From: a bacterium
GTDB taxonomy: Bacteria > UBP15 > UBA6099 > JAJRTR01
Reading direction: 5' to 3'
Length of the DNA stretch: 37,214 nucleotides
Assembly: GCA_024278215.1 (NCBI GenBank)
Contig: JAJRTR010000133.1
Location: forward strand, 1 to 37,214
A model generated the notes under the pieces. The model did no database searches, was not told the DNA's origin, and was given only the letters and a program-made list of their open reading frames with translations. The position numbers and the translations under genes are program-made. The stretch's first letter is position 1. Each line of letters begins with the position of its first letter. Below, one piece after another: positions 1-9,980 of the stretch.

Positions 1-3000
1 AGCAGTCCCACAGTGTTCTCGGCCTTAACGGTTACATAATACGTCTGGCCCTCGACAAGCACCAGCGGCGTCGCCGTAGCGGCGGTTGCCACTCCCGCGT
101 CTGTCCAGTACACGACATCCGTCGCGCCGCTCGCTGTGCCGATCGCATACCAGTAGCGCTGCAATCCGCTCTGTCCGTCCGCCGACGCGGACCAGTTCAT
201 AGCGATATAGTTCGTCCAGGTCGCCGTGTCAATGTCTGTTCCGTTTCCGTCGTTAACAGTCAATATGTCGCTCGGCGGCGTCGCGTCGACCGTTACGCCG
301 TCCGAGGTAGTAGTATTCGAGAACAGACCGGCCCCGTTTTCGGCCTTCACCGTGAGGTAATACGTCGTCCCGTCGACAAGTGTCAACGTAGTGGTCGAGA
401 AGTTCTTGTATCCATAATTATCAGTCCAGTTGATGGTATCCGACGCGCCCGCGACCGTTCCGACACTGTACCAGTAGTGCGAAACCCCGCTTTCCGAATC
501 CGTGGACTCCGACCAGCTTCCCTCCAGGTCCGTAGTCGAAGCCTGCCATGTCGCGTCTGTCGAAAGGCCGTCGATCACGGTCACGATATCAGTTGGCGGA
601 GTATCGTCGTAGTAGTCGACCAGAGTTCCGTCCGAAATCGTGTTGGTCGAGAACAGGCCGACCCCGTTTTCAGCTTTCACAGTCGTGTAATACATCTGGT
701 TGTCGGTCAGGGAAAGTCCGGTGTCGTTCGCATATCTGGAAAGCCCGTTATCCGTCCAGCTTATCGTATCGGAAGCGCCGGGTGTTGTACCCACTGAATA
801 CCAGTACCTTGCTATCCCGCTTTCGCTGTCCACGGAAATATCCCAGTTCGAGCTCATATACGATCCGCTGCTCTGCGTGTCTTCGTCCGCGCCCGCACCT
901 TCATACACAAACGCGATAGTGCCCGGCGCCGTGTCGTCAACCGTATATGACAGTTCTGTCGAACTTGTGGCGTCGTCCGCGTTCGACCACTCGTCCTCGC
1001 AGCCGATGAAAACAGACTCGGTGCCCACCGACAGCCCTGTCGTCGAACACGAGTGATTGACGGCAAGCGCGACGTCACATGTGTGAGTTGCCGGCATCGA
1101 GGAATAATCCAGATCGGACAGAGCCCACAGGCAGCGGCTTGTCTCATCCGTGTCGAATGTCAACAGGGGTGATGTCGTCGCCACACCCGAATCGTCCGCC
1201 GGGTCCCAGTTGCTCTGTATCGGCGTGGACAGGTCGATCGTATATGTGAGCAAGGTATTTGTGTCGTAAGCATCCGAATTATTATTTGTGTCCATGCACG
1301 CGATATAGACGTTGTTGCTGCCTTCCGTGAGGCCCGTCGCAGTGCAGGTTTGCGACATTGTGCCCGCGCCTGCGCACTCGTTCCCTGCCGGCATGACCGT
1401 GTATGCGTTGTCGTATTCGTACCACCTGCATGTCGCGTTTTCGTCGGTGTCGAAAGTGATGACAACCGTCGAGCTTCCCTGCTCTGTCCCGCTTGCGGGC
1501 GACCAGTTGCTCTGCACCGGCGGCGCATTATCAACTACGACGCCGTCTGAAACCGAGACATTGGAATAAGTACCTGCTGTGTTCATCGCTTTGACCGCGA
1601 AATAATATGTCAATCCACTCGTCAGTGTCAGTCCGCCCTGTGTGACGGACGTGTTGCCGCCCGCGTAGGTCCAGTCCACTACATTTGTCGCGAATGTCGC
1701 AGTACCTATCGCATAATAATAGGCGGATATTCCTGTCTGGGGGTCCGACGAGGTCGACCAGTTGGCCGACAGCGATGTGGTCGAGCTGGCGAAGTCGCTG
1801 TCCACGCCCGTCTCCGTGCCGTCATAAACATTCGCTATATCGGTCGGCGGCGTACTGTCCACCGTGACATTTATATGTTCATTTGTCAGGTCCGTATCTT
1901 CGTTCAAATTGGTATCTATACAGGAGAGGTAGAAAATAGTGGCGCCGTCCGCGAGTCCCGCCACGTCGCAGGTCATGGATGTTGTTCCGCCGCCGCCGCA
2001 GTCCTGACCCGCCCCCATATCCGTATAGCCCTGGTCCGTCAGCGACCACCGGCACGAGCCGTTTTCATTCAGGTCGAATGTCACAGTCGGAGACGCTGTG
2101 CCTATGGTGCTGAATTTCGCCGGGTCCCAGTTGCTCTGCTGGGGCGGCCCGTTGTCCAGCTTCTGTCCGTCGGTCGTTACTGTTGCCGATACACCTCCCG
2201 CTCCATTTACCGCCCGCACATTGACGTAATACGTTACCCCGTCCATCAGGGACAGATTCAATTGCGTCATCCCATAGCCGGAAGTTCCATCGTCCGTCCA
2301 GTCCAATACATCCGTCGCACCGGCACTGGTGCCTATCGAGTAGTAAAACGTGTCGATTCCGCTTTCGCCGTCTGCAGCGTCCGACGCCCAGTTCGCGGAC
2401 ATCTGATCCGGCAAAAAGATTATATCCACGTCGCCCGGCCCCGCTCCGTCATTCGCCCAACTGGGTGCCGACGGCGCTGTCGCGTCATAGAGTTGCCGGT
2501 CGGAATTCGCGGCGGGCGATTGCAGCCCGACACCGTTCTCCGCCCGCACCGTGAAGTAATACTTCTGGCCCTGAATAAGCGACAGCCCCGTATGCGTGAC
2601 CCCGGTCGCCAGTCCGATGTCCGTCCAGCCCACCAGGTCCACAGCACCCGTGGAGGTGCCGATCCCATATTGATATTTGACTATTCCGCTTTCCGGATCG
2701 GACGAAGTATCCCATATCGCCGAAAGCTGTGTTCCGTCGTTTGTGAAATCTATATCGTCCGGCCCCGTGCCGTCATACACATAAGAGATGTTCGTAGGCG
2801 GCGTGCCGTCGACGATATCCACCTGCTGGCCGTTGGAATTGACCACTCCGGATTCTATCCCGCCCCAGTTCTCCGCTTTCACCGTGAAATAGCACCATGT
2901 ATAGTTCGGTATTTGCAATCCCGTGTGGGTTACGGACAGATTGTTGCCGTTGTCCGTCCAGTCGACAATGTCGGTAGCCCCCGGCGCGGTGCCTATCGCA

Positions 3001-6000
3001 TACCAGTAGCGCCTTATGCCCGAGTCTCCGTCGACGGCGGCGTTCCAGTTGGCTTCAAGCTGCGTCGCGACCGGCGTCGAGTTTATGTCCGCGCCCAGCC
3101 CGTCCCTGACCACTCCCACCGTCGACGGTGCCGATGTGTCAGTATTAAGTAACGCGCCGTCGGATACCGATGCGTTTCCCTCGAGTCCCGATCCGTTTTT
3201 GGGCTTGACAAAGAAGTAATACGTCTGTCCGTCGGTCAGGCTCAGACCGGTGATTGTCTCGGCGGTATCCGTTCCGGCGGATGTCCACGACATGAGGTCC
3301 GGATACCCGTTTGTCGCGCCGAGCCCCACGTAATAATCCGATATCGCGCTCTCGCCGTCTACCGATGCGGACCAGTTCGCCGGGTACTCGGTCGGGTCGT
3401 AAAACACGTCCCAGTCGGCGCCGGGCCCATCGTTCACCGTCGCTATATCGCCTGGATACGTATTGTCGACTTCCACGCCGTCCGCCTGGGTGGTCGCCCC
3501 CGTCAGCCCCACCCCGTTCACCGCTCTGACGGACCAGTAATATATGTCTCCATGCACAAAAACCAGTTCACTGTATGTTACGAACGTATTATCCGTATGG
3601 CTCGCCCAGCCGATAATATCCGAGCCGCCGGGCGTTGTGCCCAGCGCATATTCATAATACAGTATCCCGCTTTCCGGGTCGTCCACCCCCGACCACGATA
3701 CCGTCAGGTCGTCAGGCTCCGGACTCAGGTCCTGGCACAACGCGCCCGTCCAGTTGCAGACAGAAGGGTATGCTTCGCAATTGGTCTGATTCAATCCCGT
3801 GCAGATGCTAGTGTGTGATATGTAATCGCCGTCGTAGATGATGTCTATGGCGGGTGGCGGCGTGACGTCTGTATTGTTCACCTGCTGGCCGTCGCTGGTA
3901 ATCGTGTTGGACATGTAGCCCGCGCCGTTTTCCGCTTTCACCGTGAAGTAATATGTCTGACCGTTGACGAGGTCGAGTCCACCGTGCGTAACCGAGAGAT
4001 TCGTTGCGTTATCCGTCCACGAAACGGTGTCCGACGCCCCGGCGGTCGTTCCTATCGAATACCAGTAACGTGCGATGCCGCTGTCCACGTCCGAGGAAGC
4101 CGACCAGTTCGCCGACAGCTCCGTCATAACCGACGTCGTGTCGATATCGGCGCCCAGCCCGTCATTGAGCGTCGTAATGTCCGAAGGCGGTGTGTTGTCG
4201 ACCTGGAACCCGTCTGATGTTTCAACAGCCGATGCGTCGCCGTTTCCGTTATACGCGACTACGGATATGTAATACGTATTTCCCGTACCGCCGGCAAGCG
4301 CGTGCGCATCCGCCATCACTGTCGACGTGGAATTATTCGTCCACCCGATCTCGTCGGCGCCGCCGGGCGTCGTTCCCAGCGCGTAGGAATAGTATGCGAC
4401 GCCGCTTTCCGGGTCCGTCGTCGGCGGCCAGTTCCCGTATACGGTCGTGGTCGGTGTAATGTAATCGACATCTTCGCCGGTCCCGTCTCTGACGACCGGC
4501 ACCGCGGGCGGCGGCGTCGTCTCCGTATAACTCGTCATCTGTCCATCCGAGTTGCGCGCGCCTGTCCAGTTCCCGTTTCCCGCTTTCGCCATTACCGTGA
4601 AGTAATACGTGGTCAGATTCGCGAGCGCCAGATCGATATGCGTGACCGATGTCGCCGTGCCGATACTCGTCCAGGGCACAACATCCGTCCCGCCGGCCGT
4701 CGTCCCTATCGCATACTGATAATGATCTACTCCGCTTATCCCGCAATTGCAGTCATCCCAGTTGGCGGACAACTTGGTACCGTAAGGCGTAGTGTCGATA
4801 TCGGGAGCAATGGTGCCGTCACGCACAGCGTCGGGCAATGTCGGTATTCCCGTGTCGATCGTCACTCCATCGCTGATCGGGTAATAGCCGCCGCTGCCGC
4901 CTATTTTCGTCTGCATACCGACGCCGTTCTCCGCTACGACTTCGACGTAATATGTCGTACCGACGATCAGTGTCAGCCCCGTTTTGGTAAACGATGTGTT
5001 CAGTCCGTTGTCGGTCACCGCCACAATATCATTTCCGCCCTGTGTCGTGCCGATCTGGTACAGATACCTGACAATACCGGATTGAGGGTCCTGGACGACA
5101 TCCCAGTTTGCCGATAATTGGGTTGTTGAAGTCTGGAAGTCGATGTCCACTCCAAGACCGTCCCTCACTTCCGTCGGTCCCTCCGGCCCGGATGTGTCTA
5201 TCGTCACCCCGTCCGACACAACCTCTTTATATGCACCCGCGTTGTTGTAACCCCTGACCGTCACGTAATATGTCTGGTCGGGTTTAAGGGATAATGAAGT
5301 AACTTCCACAACCTTGGTTCCAGGTGAATAAGCGATAGTTGTCCAGCCCAGGGCTTCTGTCGTGTCCGTCGCCGTGCCGATTGCATAACGATATTTGTCC
5401 ATGCCGCTTCCAAGGTCCACGAAAGCCGGCCACTGGGCCTTGATCGTGTTGGTCGAACCCTGGAAATCTATGTCGACACCAGGATCAATAAATATTTCTA
5501 TCACAGGTTCGCCGCCGGTAGGCGGTGTGTTGTCGACTGTAATGCCGTCGGAATATGTAAATGCAAATGGAGCCACACCGGGCGGCGGCGGATCGTCAGG
5601 AATGCTTCCGGCACAGTTCTCGGGAATTACGGTAACGTAATACTTTGTCCCGTTCGACAGAGAGAGCCCGAGTCTTGAAAAACTGGTGGACGAACTGCCC
5701 GTGCTTGTCCAGTCGACAACTTCTCCGCCGCCCTGCGTCGTGCCTATACGATACTGATGATTGCATATTCCGCTCTGAGCGTCCGACGCGGCGTCCCAAC
5801 TCGCGTAAATCCGGTCCGTCCATGACTGGTAATCCATGTCAAGATGAAAAATAATTCCATCATAAACAGTTGCTATTGTGCTCGGAGGTGACAGGTCGAC
5901 ATCGAAACCGTCGGATACCCGCGCTGTCCCCTCTCCATCTGCGTTTTCCGCCCATATACATACATAGTTCTTACTCCCTGTCGAGAATGTACCGGTGTTG

Positions 6001-6305
6001 AGCGATCCTTGAAGATTTCCACCCGGGGGATTTGTCCATACTATCGTGTCCGGCGCGCGGTCGCAGGCGATACACGTATTCGTCGAAGACACGCACATGT
6101 GGTAGCCGGTAATAGTGCTTCCGTTCGGTGCAGCCGCATCCCAGTTGGCACCGATATCAGTAGTACTATTGTTCCAATCGACATCTATACCCAGATCGTA
6201 GCCGTCCCTCGCGGCGGGCGGCACTCCGGGCAGTGCTCGTGCGATTCCGGTCGAGGCCAGTGTGAGTATTACAAGCAAGCAGAATATTACGCTACTTCGC
6301 TTCAT
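1..6305 (-). CDS. Giant secreted FN3-repeat protein (3' end outside window)
   Basis: Frame is open from an ATG at 6305 to the window edge (about 2,101 codons); I checked the frame at seven points. An AGGGG Shine-Dalgarno lies 6-7 nt upstream of the ATG. The N-terminus is a signal peptide (MKRSSVIFCLLVILTLAS, then an ARA-type cleavage site near residue 24), so the protein is exported. The rest is tandem ~110-residue modules with a landmark strand of the type TYYVTVKAENGAG and an upstream strand of the type SGIxxYxYAIGT, typical of bacterial FN3-like domains. I count 16 landmark strands, at about 31, 355, 687, 1600, 2224, 2552, 2887, 3215, 3535, 3945, 4267, 4600, 4948, 5263, 5635 and 5960. Three different modules with four cysteines each interrupt the series near 930-1190, 1200-1545 and 1860-2160. 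No enzymatic domain is visible. Likely a cell-surface adhesin or exoprotein; the C-terminal anchor or sorting signal would lie off the left edge. Confidence 0.88.
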   Translation of the reverse strand, partial: MKRSSVIFCLLVILTLASTGIARALPGVPPAARDGYDLGIDVDWNNSTTDIGANWDAAAPNGSTITGYHMCVSSTNTCIACDRAPDTIVWTNPPGGNLQGSLNTGTFSTGSKNYVCIWAENADGEGTARVSDGFDVDLSPPSTIATVYDGIIFHLDMDYQSWTDRIYASWDAASDAQSGICNHQYRIGTTQGGGEVVDWTSTGSSSTSFSRLGLSLSNGTKYYVTVIPENCAGSIPDDPPPPGVAPFAFTYSDGITVDNTPPTGGEPVIEIFIDPGVDIDFQGSTNTIKAQWPAFVDLGSGMDKYRYAIGTATDTTEALGWTTIAYSPGTKVVEVTSLSLKPDQTYYVTVRGYNNAGAYKEVVSDGVTIDTSGPEGPTEVRDGLGVDIDFQTSTTQLSANWDVVQDPQSGIVRYLYQIGTTQGGNDIVAVTDNGLNTSFTKTGLTLIVGTTYYVEVVAENGVGMQTKIGGSGGYYPISDGVTIDTGIPTLPDAVRDGTIAPDIDTTPYGTKLSANWDDCNCGISGVDHYQYAIGTTAGGTDVVPWTSIGTATSVTHIDLALANLTTYYFTVMAKAGNGNWTGARNSDGQMTSYTETTPPPAVPVVRDGTGEDVDYITPTTTVYGNWPPTTDPESGVAYYSYALGTTPGGADEIGWTNNSTSTVMADAHALAGGTGNTYYISVVAYNGNGDASAVETSDGFQVDNTPPSDITTLNDGLGADIDTTSVMTELSANWSASSDVDSGIARYWYSIGTTAGASDTVSWTDNATNLSVTHGGLDLVNGQTYYFTVKAENGAGYMSNTITSDGQQVNNTDVTPPPAIDIIYDGDYISHTSICTGLNQTNCEAYPSVCNWTGALCQDLSPEPDDLTVSWSGVDDPESGILYYEYALGTTPGGSDIIGWASHTDNTFVTYSELVFVHGDIYYWSVRAVNGVGLTGATTQADGVEVDNTYPGDIATVNDGPGADWDVFYDPTEYPANWSASVDGESAISDYYVGLGATNGYPDLMSWTSAGTDTAETITGLSLTDGQTYYFFVKPKNGSGLEGNASVSDGALLNTDTSAPSTVGVVRDGLGADINSTPVATQLEANWNAAVDGDSGIRRYWYAIGTAPGATDIVDWTDNGNNLSVTHTGLQIPNYTWCYFTVKAENWGGIESGVVNSNGQQVDIVDGTPPTNISYVYDGTGPDDIDFTNDGTQLSAIWDTSSDPESGIVKYQYGIGTSTGAVDLVGWTDIGLATGVTHTGLSLIQGQKYYFTVRAENGVGLQSPAANSDRQLYDATAPSAPSWANDGAGPGDVDIIFLPDQMSANWASDAADGESGIDTFYYSIGTSAGATDVLDWTDDGTSGYGMTQLNLSLMDGVTYYVNVRAVNGAGGVSATVTTDGQKLDNGPPQQSNWDPAKFSTIGTASPTVTFDLNENGSCRWSLTDQGYTDMGAGQDCGGGGTTSMTCDVAGLADGATIFYLSCIDTNLNEDTDLTNEHINVTVDSTPPTDIANVYDGTETGVDSDFASSTTSLSANWSTSSDPQTGISAYYYAIGTATFATNVVDWTYAGGNTSVTQGGLTLTSGLTYYFAVKAMNTAGTYSNVSVSDGVVVDNAPPVQSNWSPASGTEQGSSTVVITFDTDENATCRWYEYDNAYTVMPAGNECAGAGTMSQTCTATGLTEGSNNVYIACMDTNNNSDAYDTNTLLTYTIDLSTPIQSNWDPADDSGVATTSPLLTFDTDETSRCLWALSDLDYSSMPATHTCDVALAVNHSCSTTGLSVGTESVFIGCEDEWSNADDATSSTELSYTVDDTAPGTIAFVYEGAGADEDTQSSGSYMSSNWDISVDSESGIARYWYSVGTTPGASDTISWTDNGLSRYANDTGLSLTDNQMYYTTVKAENGVGLFSTNTISDGTLVDYYDDTPPTDIVTVIDGLSTDATWQASTTDLEGSWSESTDSESGVSHYWYSVGTVAGASDTINWTDNYGYKNFSTTTLTLVDGTTYYLTVKAENGAGLFSNTTTSDGVTVDATPPSDILTVNDGNGTDIDTATWTNYIAMNWSASADGQSGLQRYWYAIGTASGATDVVYWTDAGVATAATATPLVLVEGQTYYVTVKAENTVGL

Positions 6306-6385
6306 AAGAATCCCCTGTAAAATAGATTTGCATTGTCTACTCATACTCATTGCTCCCAGGGTCAACCCTGTGAACACAAAAAACC

Positions 6386-6401
6386 GGAAGCTACCGCTTC
6401 C
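6386..6401 (-). terminator. Small hairpin with T-run, terminator-like
   Basis: Six-base-pair stem (GGAAGC/GCTTCC) with a TACC loop. Read on the minus strand it is followed by GGTTTTTT, resembling an intrinsic terminator placed about 80 bp upstream of the giant FN3 gene. On the plus strand it is followed by ATATTTTT. The stem is short and no gene clearly feeds into it, so it could equally be a leader structure or an insulator. Confidence 0.35.
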
Positions 6402-6730
6402 ATATTTTTATAAACGTATACAGGAAACGGCTGCCGCCGTAACCTGATTTTTTACATGGAAATGTATTGACTGTAGTAATTGACTCTATGTTTGAAAGAT
6501 TAAGATTCTTCACTGTTAATATTATTATAGCACATTTTCCGCTTTTTGTGAATGCAGAACTCTGCACAAAAACCACCTCGTATGTGCTTTTTATTGCACG
6601 GTTTTACGGATTTCTCTGCAAGAAATCCGGATTAATTCCAAACTTGTGCATTTTTCAACATATTGTGAGAATTTCGGGGACAAGACTGGAATATGCCCTT
6701 TAATTCCGGATCGTCCTCATAAATTCCACT

Positions 6731-6923
6731 ACTGTCACGTCAGGCTTGCAACGTCGCAAGAAGGTGTAGACAAGGGCGGGGTCACCGTACCCCGCCTGAA
6801 CATATTTCTCGCGAAAACTGTTTGTACAGGCACAAGTTGAGGCGGAGTACAGTGCCCCCGCCCTTTACTTTTATTGTTTTAAATCTACCCCATTTTACAT
6901 TTTTCCTTTGTTGACATGGCACT
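6731..6923 (+). repeat. Family B palindromic repeat, copy 1
   Basis: About 193 bp, homologous over its whole length to the reverse complement of 12949-13133. The outer ends are inverted repeats (ACTGTCACGTCA... against AGTGCCATGTCA...). Inside is a GGCGGGGT/ACCCCGCC hairpin with a CACCGT loop, and a diverged inverted copy of it (GGCGGAGT...CCCCCGCC) on the other side of a core containing TTTCTCGCGAAAAC. No coding capacity; MITE-like. Confidence 0.7.
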
Positions 6924-6969
6924 TCTTTTTATAAAAACGCAATAGTTCATTTAATCGAAAATAATTCTT

Positions 6970-7124
6970 CGGGGCTTGCCCCGGAGTTGGTGATACGTAA
7001 GGTCGACACAATGTTGAGAGAAGCGCTCTTCTTGCGCTTCTCGACGAAAAGTTTTGAAAGAGTGTGAGAAAACTTCTCCAGAAGTTGTCTCACGTATTTT
7101 GATACCCCGGAGCCTGCTCCGGGG
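6970..7124. repeat. Cluster of three strong hairpins
   Basis: Three palindromes lie in 155 bp: CGGGGC-TT-GCCCCG at 6970-6983; a perfect 9-bp stem GAGAAGCGC/GCGCTTCTC with a seven-base loop at 7018-7042; and a perfect 8-bp stem CCCCGGAG/CTCCGGGG with loop CCTG at 7105-7124. The flanks (GGTGATACG... and CGTATTTTGATACC...) are loosely complementary, suggesting one degenerate larger inverted repeat. Possibly the remnant of a mobile element end. Confidence 0.5.
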
Positions 7125-7424
7125 AGTTTCATTTCCAAAATATCACCTTATTACAAACCAGGGCTTGTATTCACCATACATTGCTCAATATTCTTCCGCA
7201 AAATACATGCCAGATTTCACTAAAAACTCAGCATTCCTACTTACAGTTTTGGCTCTTAAGAATGAAATCCTGCGCAAGGTTGTAAGGGGATGTTGAAAAA
7301 TAGATCAATGAACGAGGCGCGTTCAGACCCTGCGTTCCGGATCGGAGCCCCGAAACGATGAAAGCTGTTTTACCCACACAATTCGGCGAAAAACCCGGTT
7401 TTTTTCTGAAAAATGGTATCGACA

Positions 7425-9059
7425 TCAACCGCCGAACGAGCCGACGAGCAGTCCTTCGAGATAATCGCATTTTTCGCGATTCATGCCTTCAGAAGTTTCG
7501 ATCACGTCACCGATGAGAAGAAAATTATCTTTTTCGGCACTGTACGGCCGCCAATCAGGCACTTCGAATGCGCGCGGAATACCCGTTCGTGCAAATGTTG
7601 TCCAAAGATCAATAACCCTGCGCGACAGTGCCCGGTTGGACCTTGTTTTGAAATCCAGACCCATGAATCTGAAATTTCCGAACACAAAAGGAAGTTCGCA
7701 TCCGTGAAAAGCGCCGAGCCCCTGTGCGAATCCCGTCTCAACAGGAGCCTTTGTAAACATGTAGAGATATGTTTTAATATTGTTTTCGGCGAACAATCGC
7801 GCGGCGGCCCGCGTGGGACACACAAAACGCGTGTCCGTCGTCATCTCGATATAAGCGCGCTTCGGAGTCTTATAACGACCGGGCGCATACTGCCGCAGCA
7901 TGTCCGAGGGTTCGACTTCCGCACCGTATCGCTCTCTGATATATTCGACATTCGGACCGAGGCTGCTTCTGAATTCATCATAGGTTCGCAGGTCCCTGCC
8001 GATATTGAAAATGGTAGTCTCGTCCCTGTTGACGCCGAGCATGATGCCGATGTCCGACGAAAAGCCACCTTTATTGATGATCTCCAGCGCACGCCCGGGA
8101 ATTAGTTTGCCGTCGATATTCGGTTGAAAACTGAATGCTTCGCTGCTGTTATTTTTGCCGTTTGGCGACGAAGGGGGTGTCATGCCTGATCTCACAATGC
8201 CATAGATTTTATCCGCAGGCAACTGCCTAAGGCACATCGCCGCTGTTGCCGGGTCGCCGCAACCCAGCATCTCCGCCGCCCTGCTCCCTTCCTTTTCCGC
8301 CTCATCGAGCGTCCTGTATATCATCATCATGGGACTGCTCTGCATGATCGCCCTCCTGAACATCGCCGACACGGAAGGCGACGCAATAAAATTCGCAATG
8401 CTCACAGCGCCCGCGGATTCGCCGAACAGCGTTATATTGTGCGGATCGCCTCCGAAATATTCTATATTCTTCCGCACCCAACTAACTGCATAAGCCATGT
8501 CGTACATTCCGTAATTCCCACTGGTTCCTTTTGAATCCCTTAGTGCCGGATGCGCGAGGAAACCCATTGCGCCAAGCCGATAGTTGAAAGTAACAACAAC
8601 CACCCTGCCCTGCTCCGATAGCCTGTTGCCGCGGTATATTTCCTGCGAGCCCGAACCGGAAACGAAACCGCCGCCATGCACAAAAAGCATTACAGGCAGC
8701 AACTCGGCGCCCGCGTCATTCGGCTGCCATATATTCAGGTACAGACAGTCTTCACTTCCGACAAGTTTCCTTGACGGAAAAATACTCATCGGATATTGAA
8801 GGCATTCAGGTCCGAATTCATAAGCGAGATACGGCTGTTGCCATTCGGCATGTGGAACAGGTTTTTCAAAACGAAGCGATCCCACAGGCGGCGCGGCATA
8901 AGGTATTCCGCGATATTCGCACATGTCGTTTTCGCCGAGGTCCACGCCTGTTACAGGTCCTCTGTCTGTCGGTATATTCGCGCAATGCTTATTGTTCCGG
9001 GCGTAGCATAGGTTTGCTGAAGTTATAAATGTCAGGAGCAAAATTATCAGTATACGCAT
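7425..9059 (-). CDS. Secreted type-B carboxylesterase (alpha/beta hydrolase)
   Basis: Carboxylesterase/cholinesterase-family serine hydrolase of about 544 residues. Visible motifs are the nucleophile elbow GESAGA (in ITLFGESAGAVS), the early EDCLYLNIW strand, the oxyanion-hole HGGGFVSGSG, a glutamate in GVNRDETTIF, and the catalytic-histidine region GAFHGCELPFVFGN. I place the start at 9059 because it begins a clean signal peptide (MRILIILLLTFITSANLCYA). The frame also opens at 9161, three bases after the upstream GDPD stop, but those extra 34 codons are very AT-rich and look non-coding. It lies directly downstream of the GDPD gene and is probably co-transcribed. It should hydrolyse carboxylic esters in the periplasm or outside the cell; the substrate is unknown. 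Confidence 0.85.
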   Translation of the reverse strand: MRILIILLLTFITSANLCYARNNKHCANIPTDRGPVTGVDLGENDMCEYRGIPYAAPPVGSLRFEKPVPHAEWQQPYLAYEFGPECLQYPMSIFPSRKLVGSEDCLYLNIWQPNDAGAELLPVMLFVHGGGFVSGSGSQEIYRGNRLSEQGRVVVVTFNYRLGAMGFLAHPALRDSKGTSGNYGMYDMAYAVSWVRKNIEYFGGDPHNITLFGESAGAVSIANFIASPSVSAMFRRAIMQSSPMMMIYRTLDEAEKEGSRAAEMLGCGDPATAAMCLRQLPADKIYGIVRSGMTPPSSPNGKNNSSEAFSFQPNIDGKLIPGRALEIINKGGFSSDIGIMLGVNRDETTIFNIGRDLRTYDEFRSSLGPNVEYIRERYGAEVEPSDMLRQYAPGRYKTPKRAYIEMTTDTRFVCPTRAAARLFAENNIKTYLYMFTKAPVETGFAQGLGAFHGCELPFVFGNFRFMGLDFKTRSNRALSRRVIDLWTTFARTGIPRAFEVPDWRPYSAEKDNFLLIGDVIETSEGMNREKCDYLEGLLVGSFGG

Positions 9060-9164
9060 GAATCCGGCAAACAGGGTGCCCGATTCCCACTCCAGCGATA
9101 AAATCATCATACTTATACTTTTAATTATCCTATAGATATAAGATATAATATTATTCAGCATGTT

Positions 9165-9980
9165 CTATTCGCCAGTGCCTTTGGTGCAGTTGTTTCCTGT
9201 TCTCTTTTCAACAATAAACTGCAATATTAGCGGATCGTCCGTCTGTATTATATCCAATCCTGCTTTCATCTTTTTCCTGACTCTTTTCTCACTATTTATC
9301 GGCATCGTTATTACGCGCAACCCCAGTCGCTTCGCCTTCCTGATACGTGCCGCTGTGGCCGTCTCCACAAGCATACCGACCCAGTCGGCCCCGAGTTTTC
9401 TTATCTGTTTCAAACTCAGCGCCGGCACGGGCCATGAGAGAGAAGTGGTTACTTCCGGATAATTCGACTGCATCCATTTCTGATCTTCTATGCGCCACAG
9501 CCCCGCAACGACTCTGTCCCTCATCTTCTTACCGACAACAACCGCCATCAGCTTTTCCATAGTAGAAATGTCATGCACTCCTGTGTCAAGGTAAACTCTT
9601 ACCCTGCGCTCCTTCGCAACATCGAGCACTTCTTCAAGTGTCGGAATCATTTCCCCGTGTTCAGTTCGAAGCATCCTTATCTCGTCGAGTGTCATGTCTT
9701 CGACTTTCCCGCTGCCGTTTGTCGTCCTGTCCACAGTCTTGTCGTGCATGATGATGAAGGCACCGTCTTTTGTGAGGCGCGGGTCGCATTCGATAATGTC
9801 CATTCCGTAATCAGCGGCCAGCCCGAATGCTTTAATCGTATTTTCATCGGCCCGGCTTCTGGTGCCCCTGTGCCCTACAAGAATCACCGAATCCTCACCG
9901 GCTTCCTGCACGCTTTCTGTTCCCGAAAGCAACAAAAATACGGGAATCGCCGCAAAACTCAGTAATAGTATTATTTCCAT
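9165..9980 (-). CDS. Membrane-anchored or exported glycerophosphodiester phosphodiesterase-family protein
   Basis: GDPD domain of TIM-barrel type: VGHRG (first catalytic His), the ENTIKAF segment, DIIECDPRLTKDG (metal-binding Glu and Asp), and MHDKTVDRTTNG (second catalytic His). ATG at 9980 is chosen because AGGAG sits 6 nt upstream; a TTG two codons earlier would overlap that spacing. The N-terminus (MEIILLLSFAAIPVFLLLSG) is a signal peptide or anchor, so the enzyme acts in the periplasm. The family hydrolyses glycerophosphodiesters to glycerol-3-phosphate and an alcohol. A second, cytoplasmic GDPD paralogue lies at 35171-35902. The esterase gene follows closely. A solo end of repeat A sits 93 bp upstream of the start. 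Confidence 0.88.
   Translation of the reverse strand: MEIILLLSFAAIPVFLLLSGTESVQEAGEDSVILVGHRGTRSRADENTIKAFGLAADYGMDIIECDPRLTKDGAFIIMHDKTVDRTTNGSGKVEDMTLDEIRMLRTEHGEMIPTLEEVLDVAKERRVRVYLDTGVHDISTMEKLMAVVVGKKMRDRVVAGLWRIEDQKWMQSNYPEVTTSLSWPVPALSLKQIRKLGADWVGMLVETATAARIRKAKRLGLRVITMPINSEKRVRKKMKAGLDIIQTDDPLILQFIVEKRTGNNCTKGTGE

Larger units (their letters stand above)
6306..7424. other. Non-coding interval between FN3 protein and esterase genes
   Basis: About 1.1 kb without a convincing gene; open frames here are short, lack Shine-Dalgarno sites and show no recognisable domain. It holds a hairpin at 6386-6401, one full copy of repeat family B (6731-6923) and a cluster of strong hairpins at 6970-7124. 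The right part (7140-7424) is AT-rich and shows nothing I recognise, apart from an AAAAACC-C-GGTTTTT palindrome near 7389-7403 beyond the esterase stop. Confidence 0.6.

Noticed and set aside
1875-3152. Long plus-strand frames within 477-5117 (up to 425 codons)
   Set aside because: Antisense shadows of the FN3 gene; Arg/Val-rich, no start signals, while the minus-strand frame shows a periodic domain structure.
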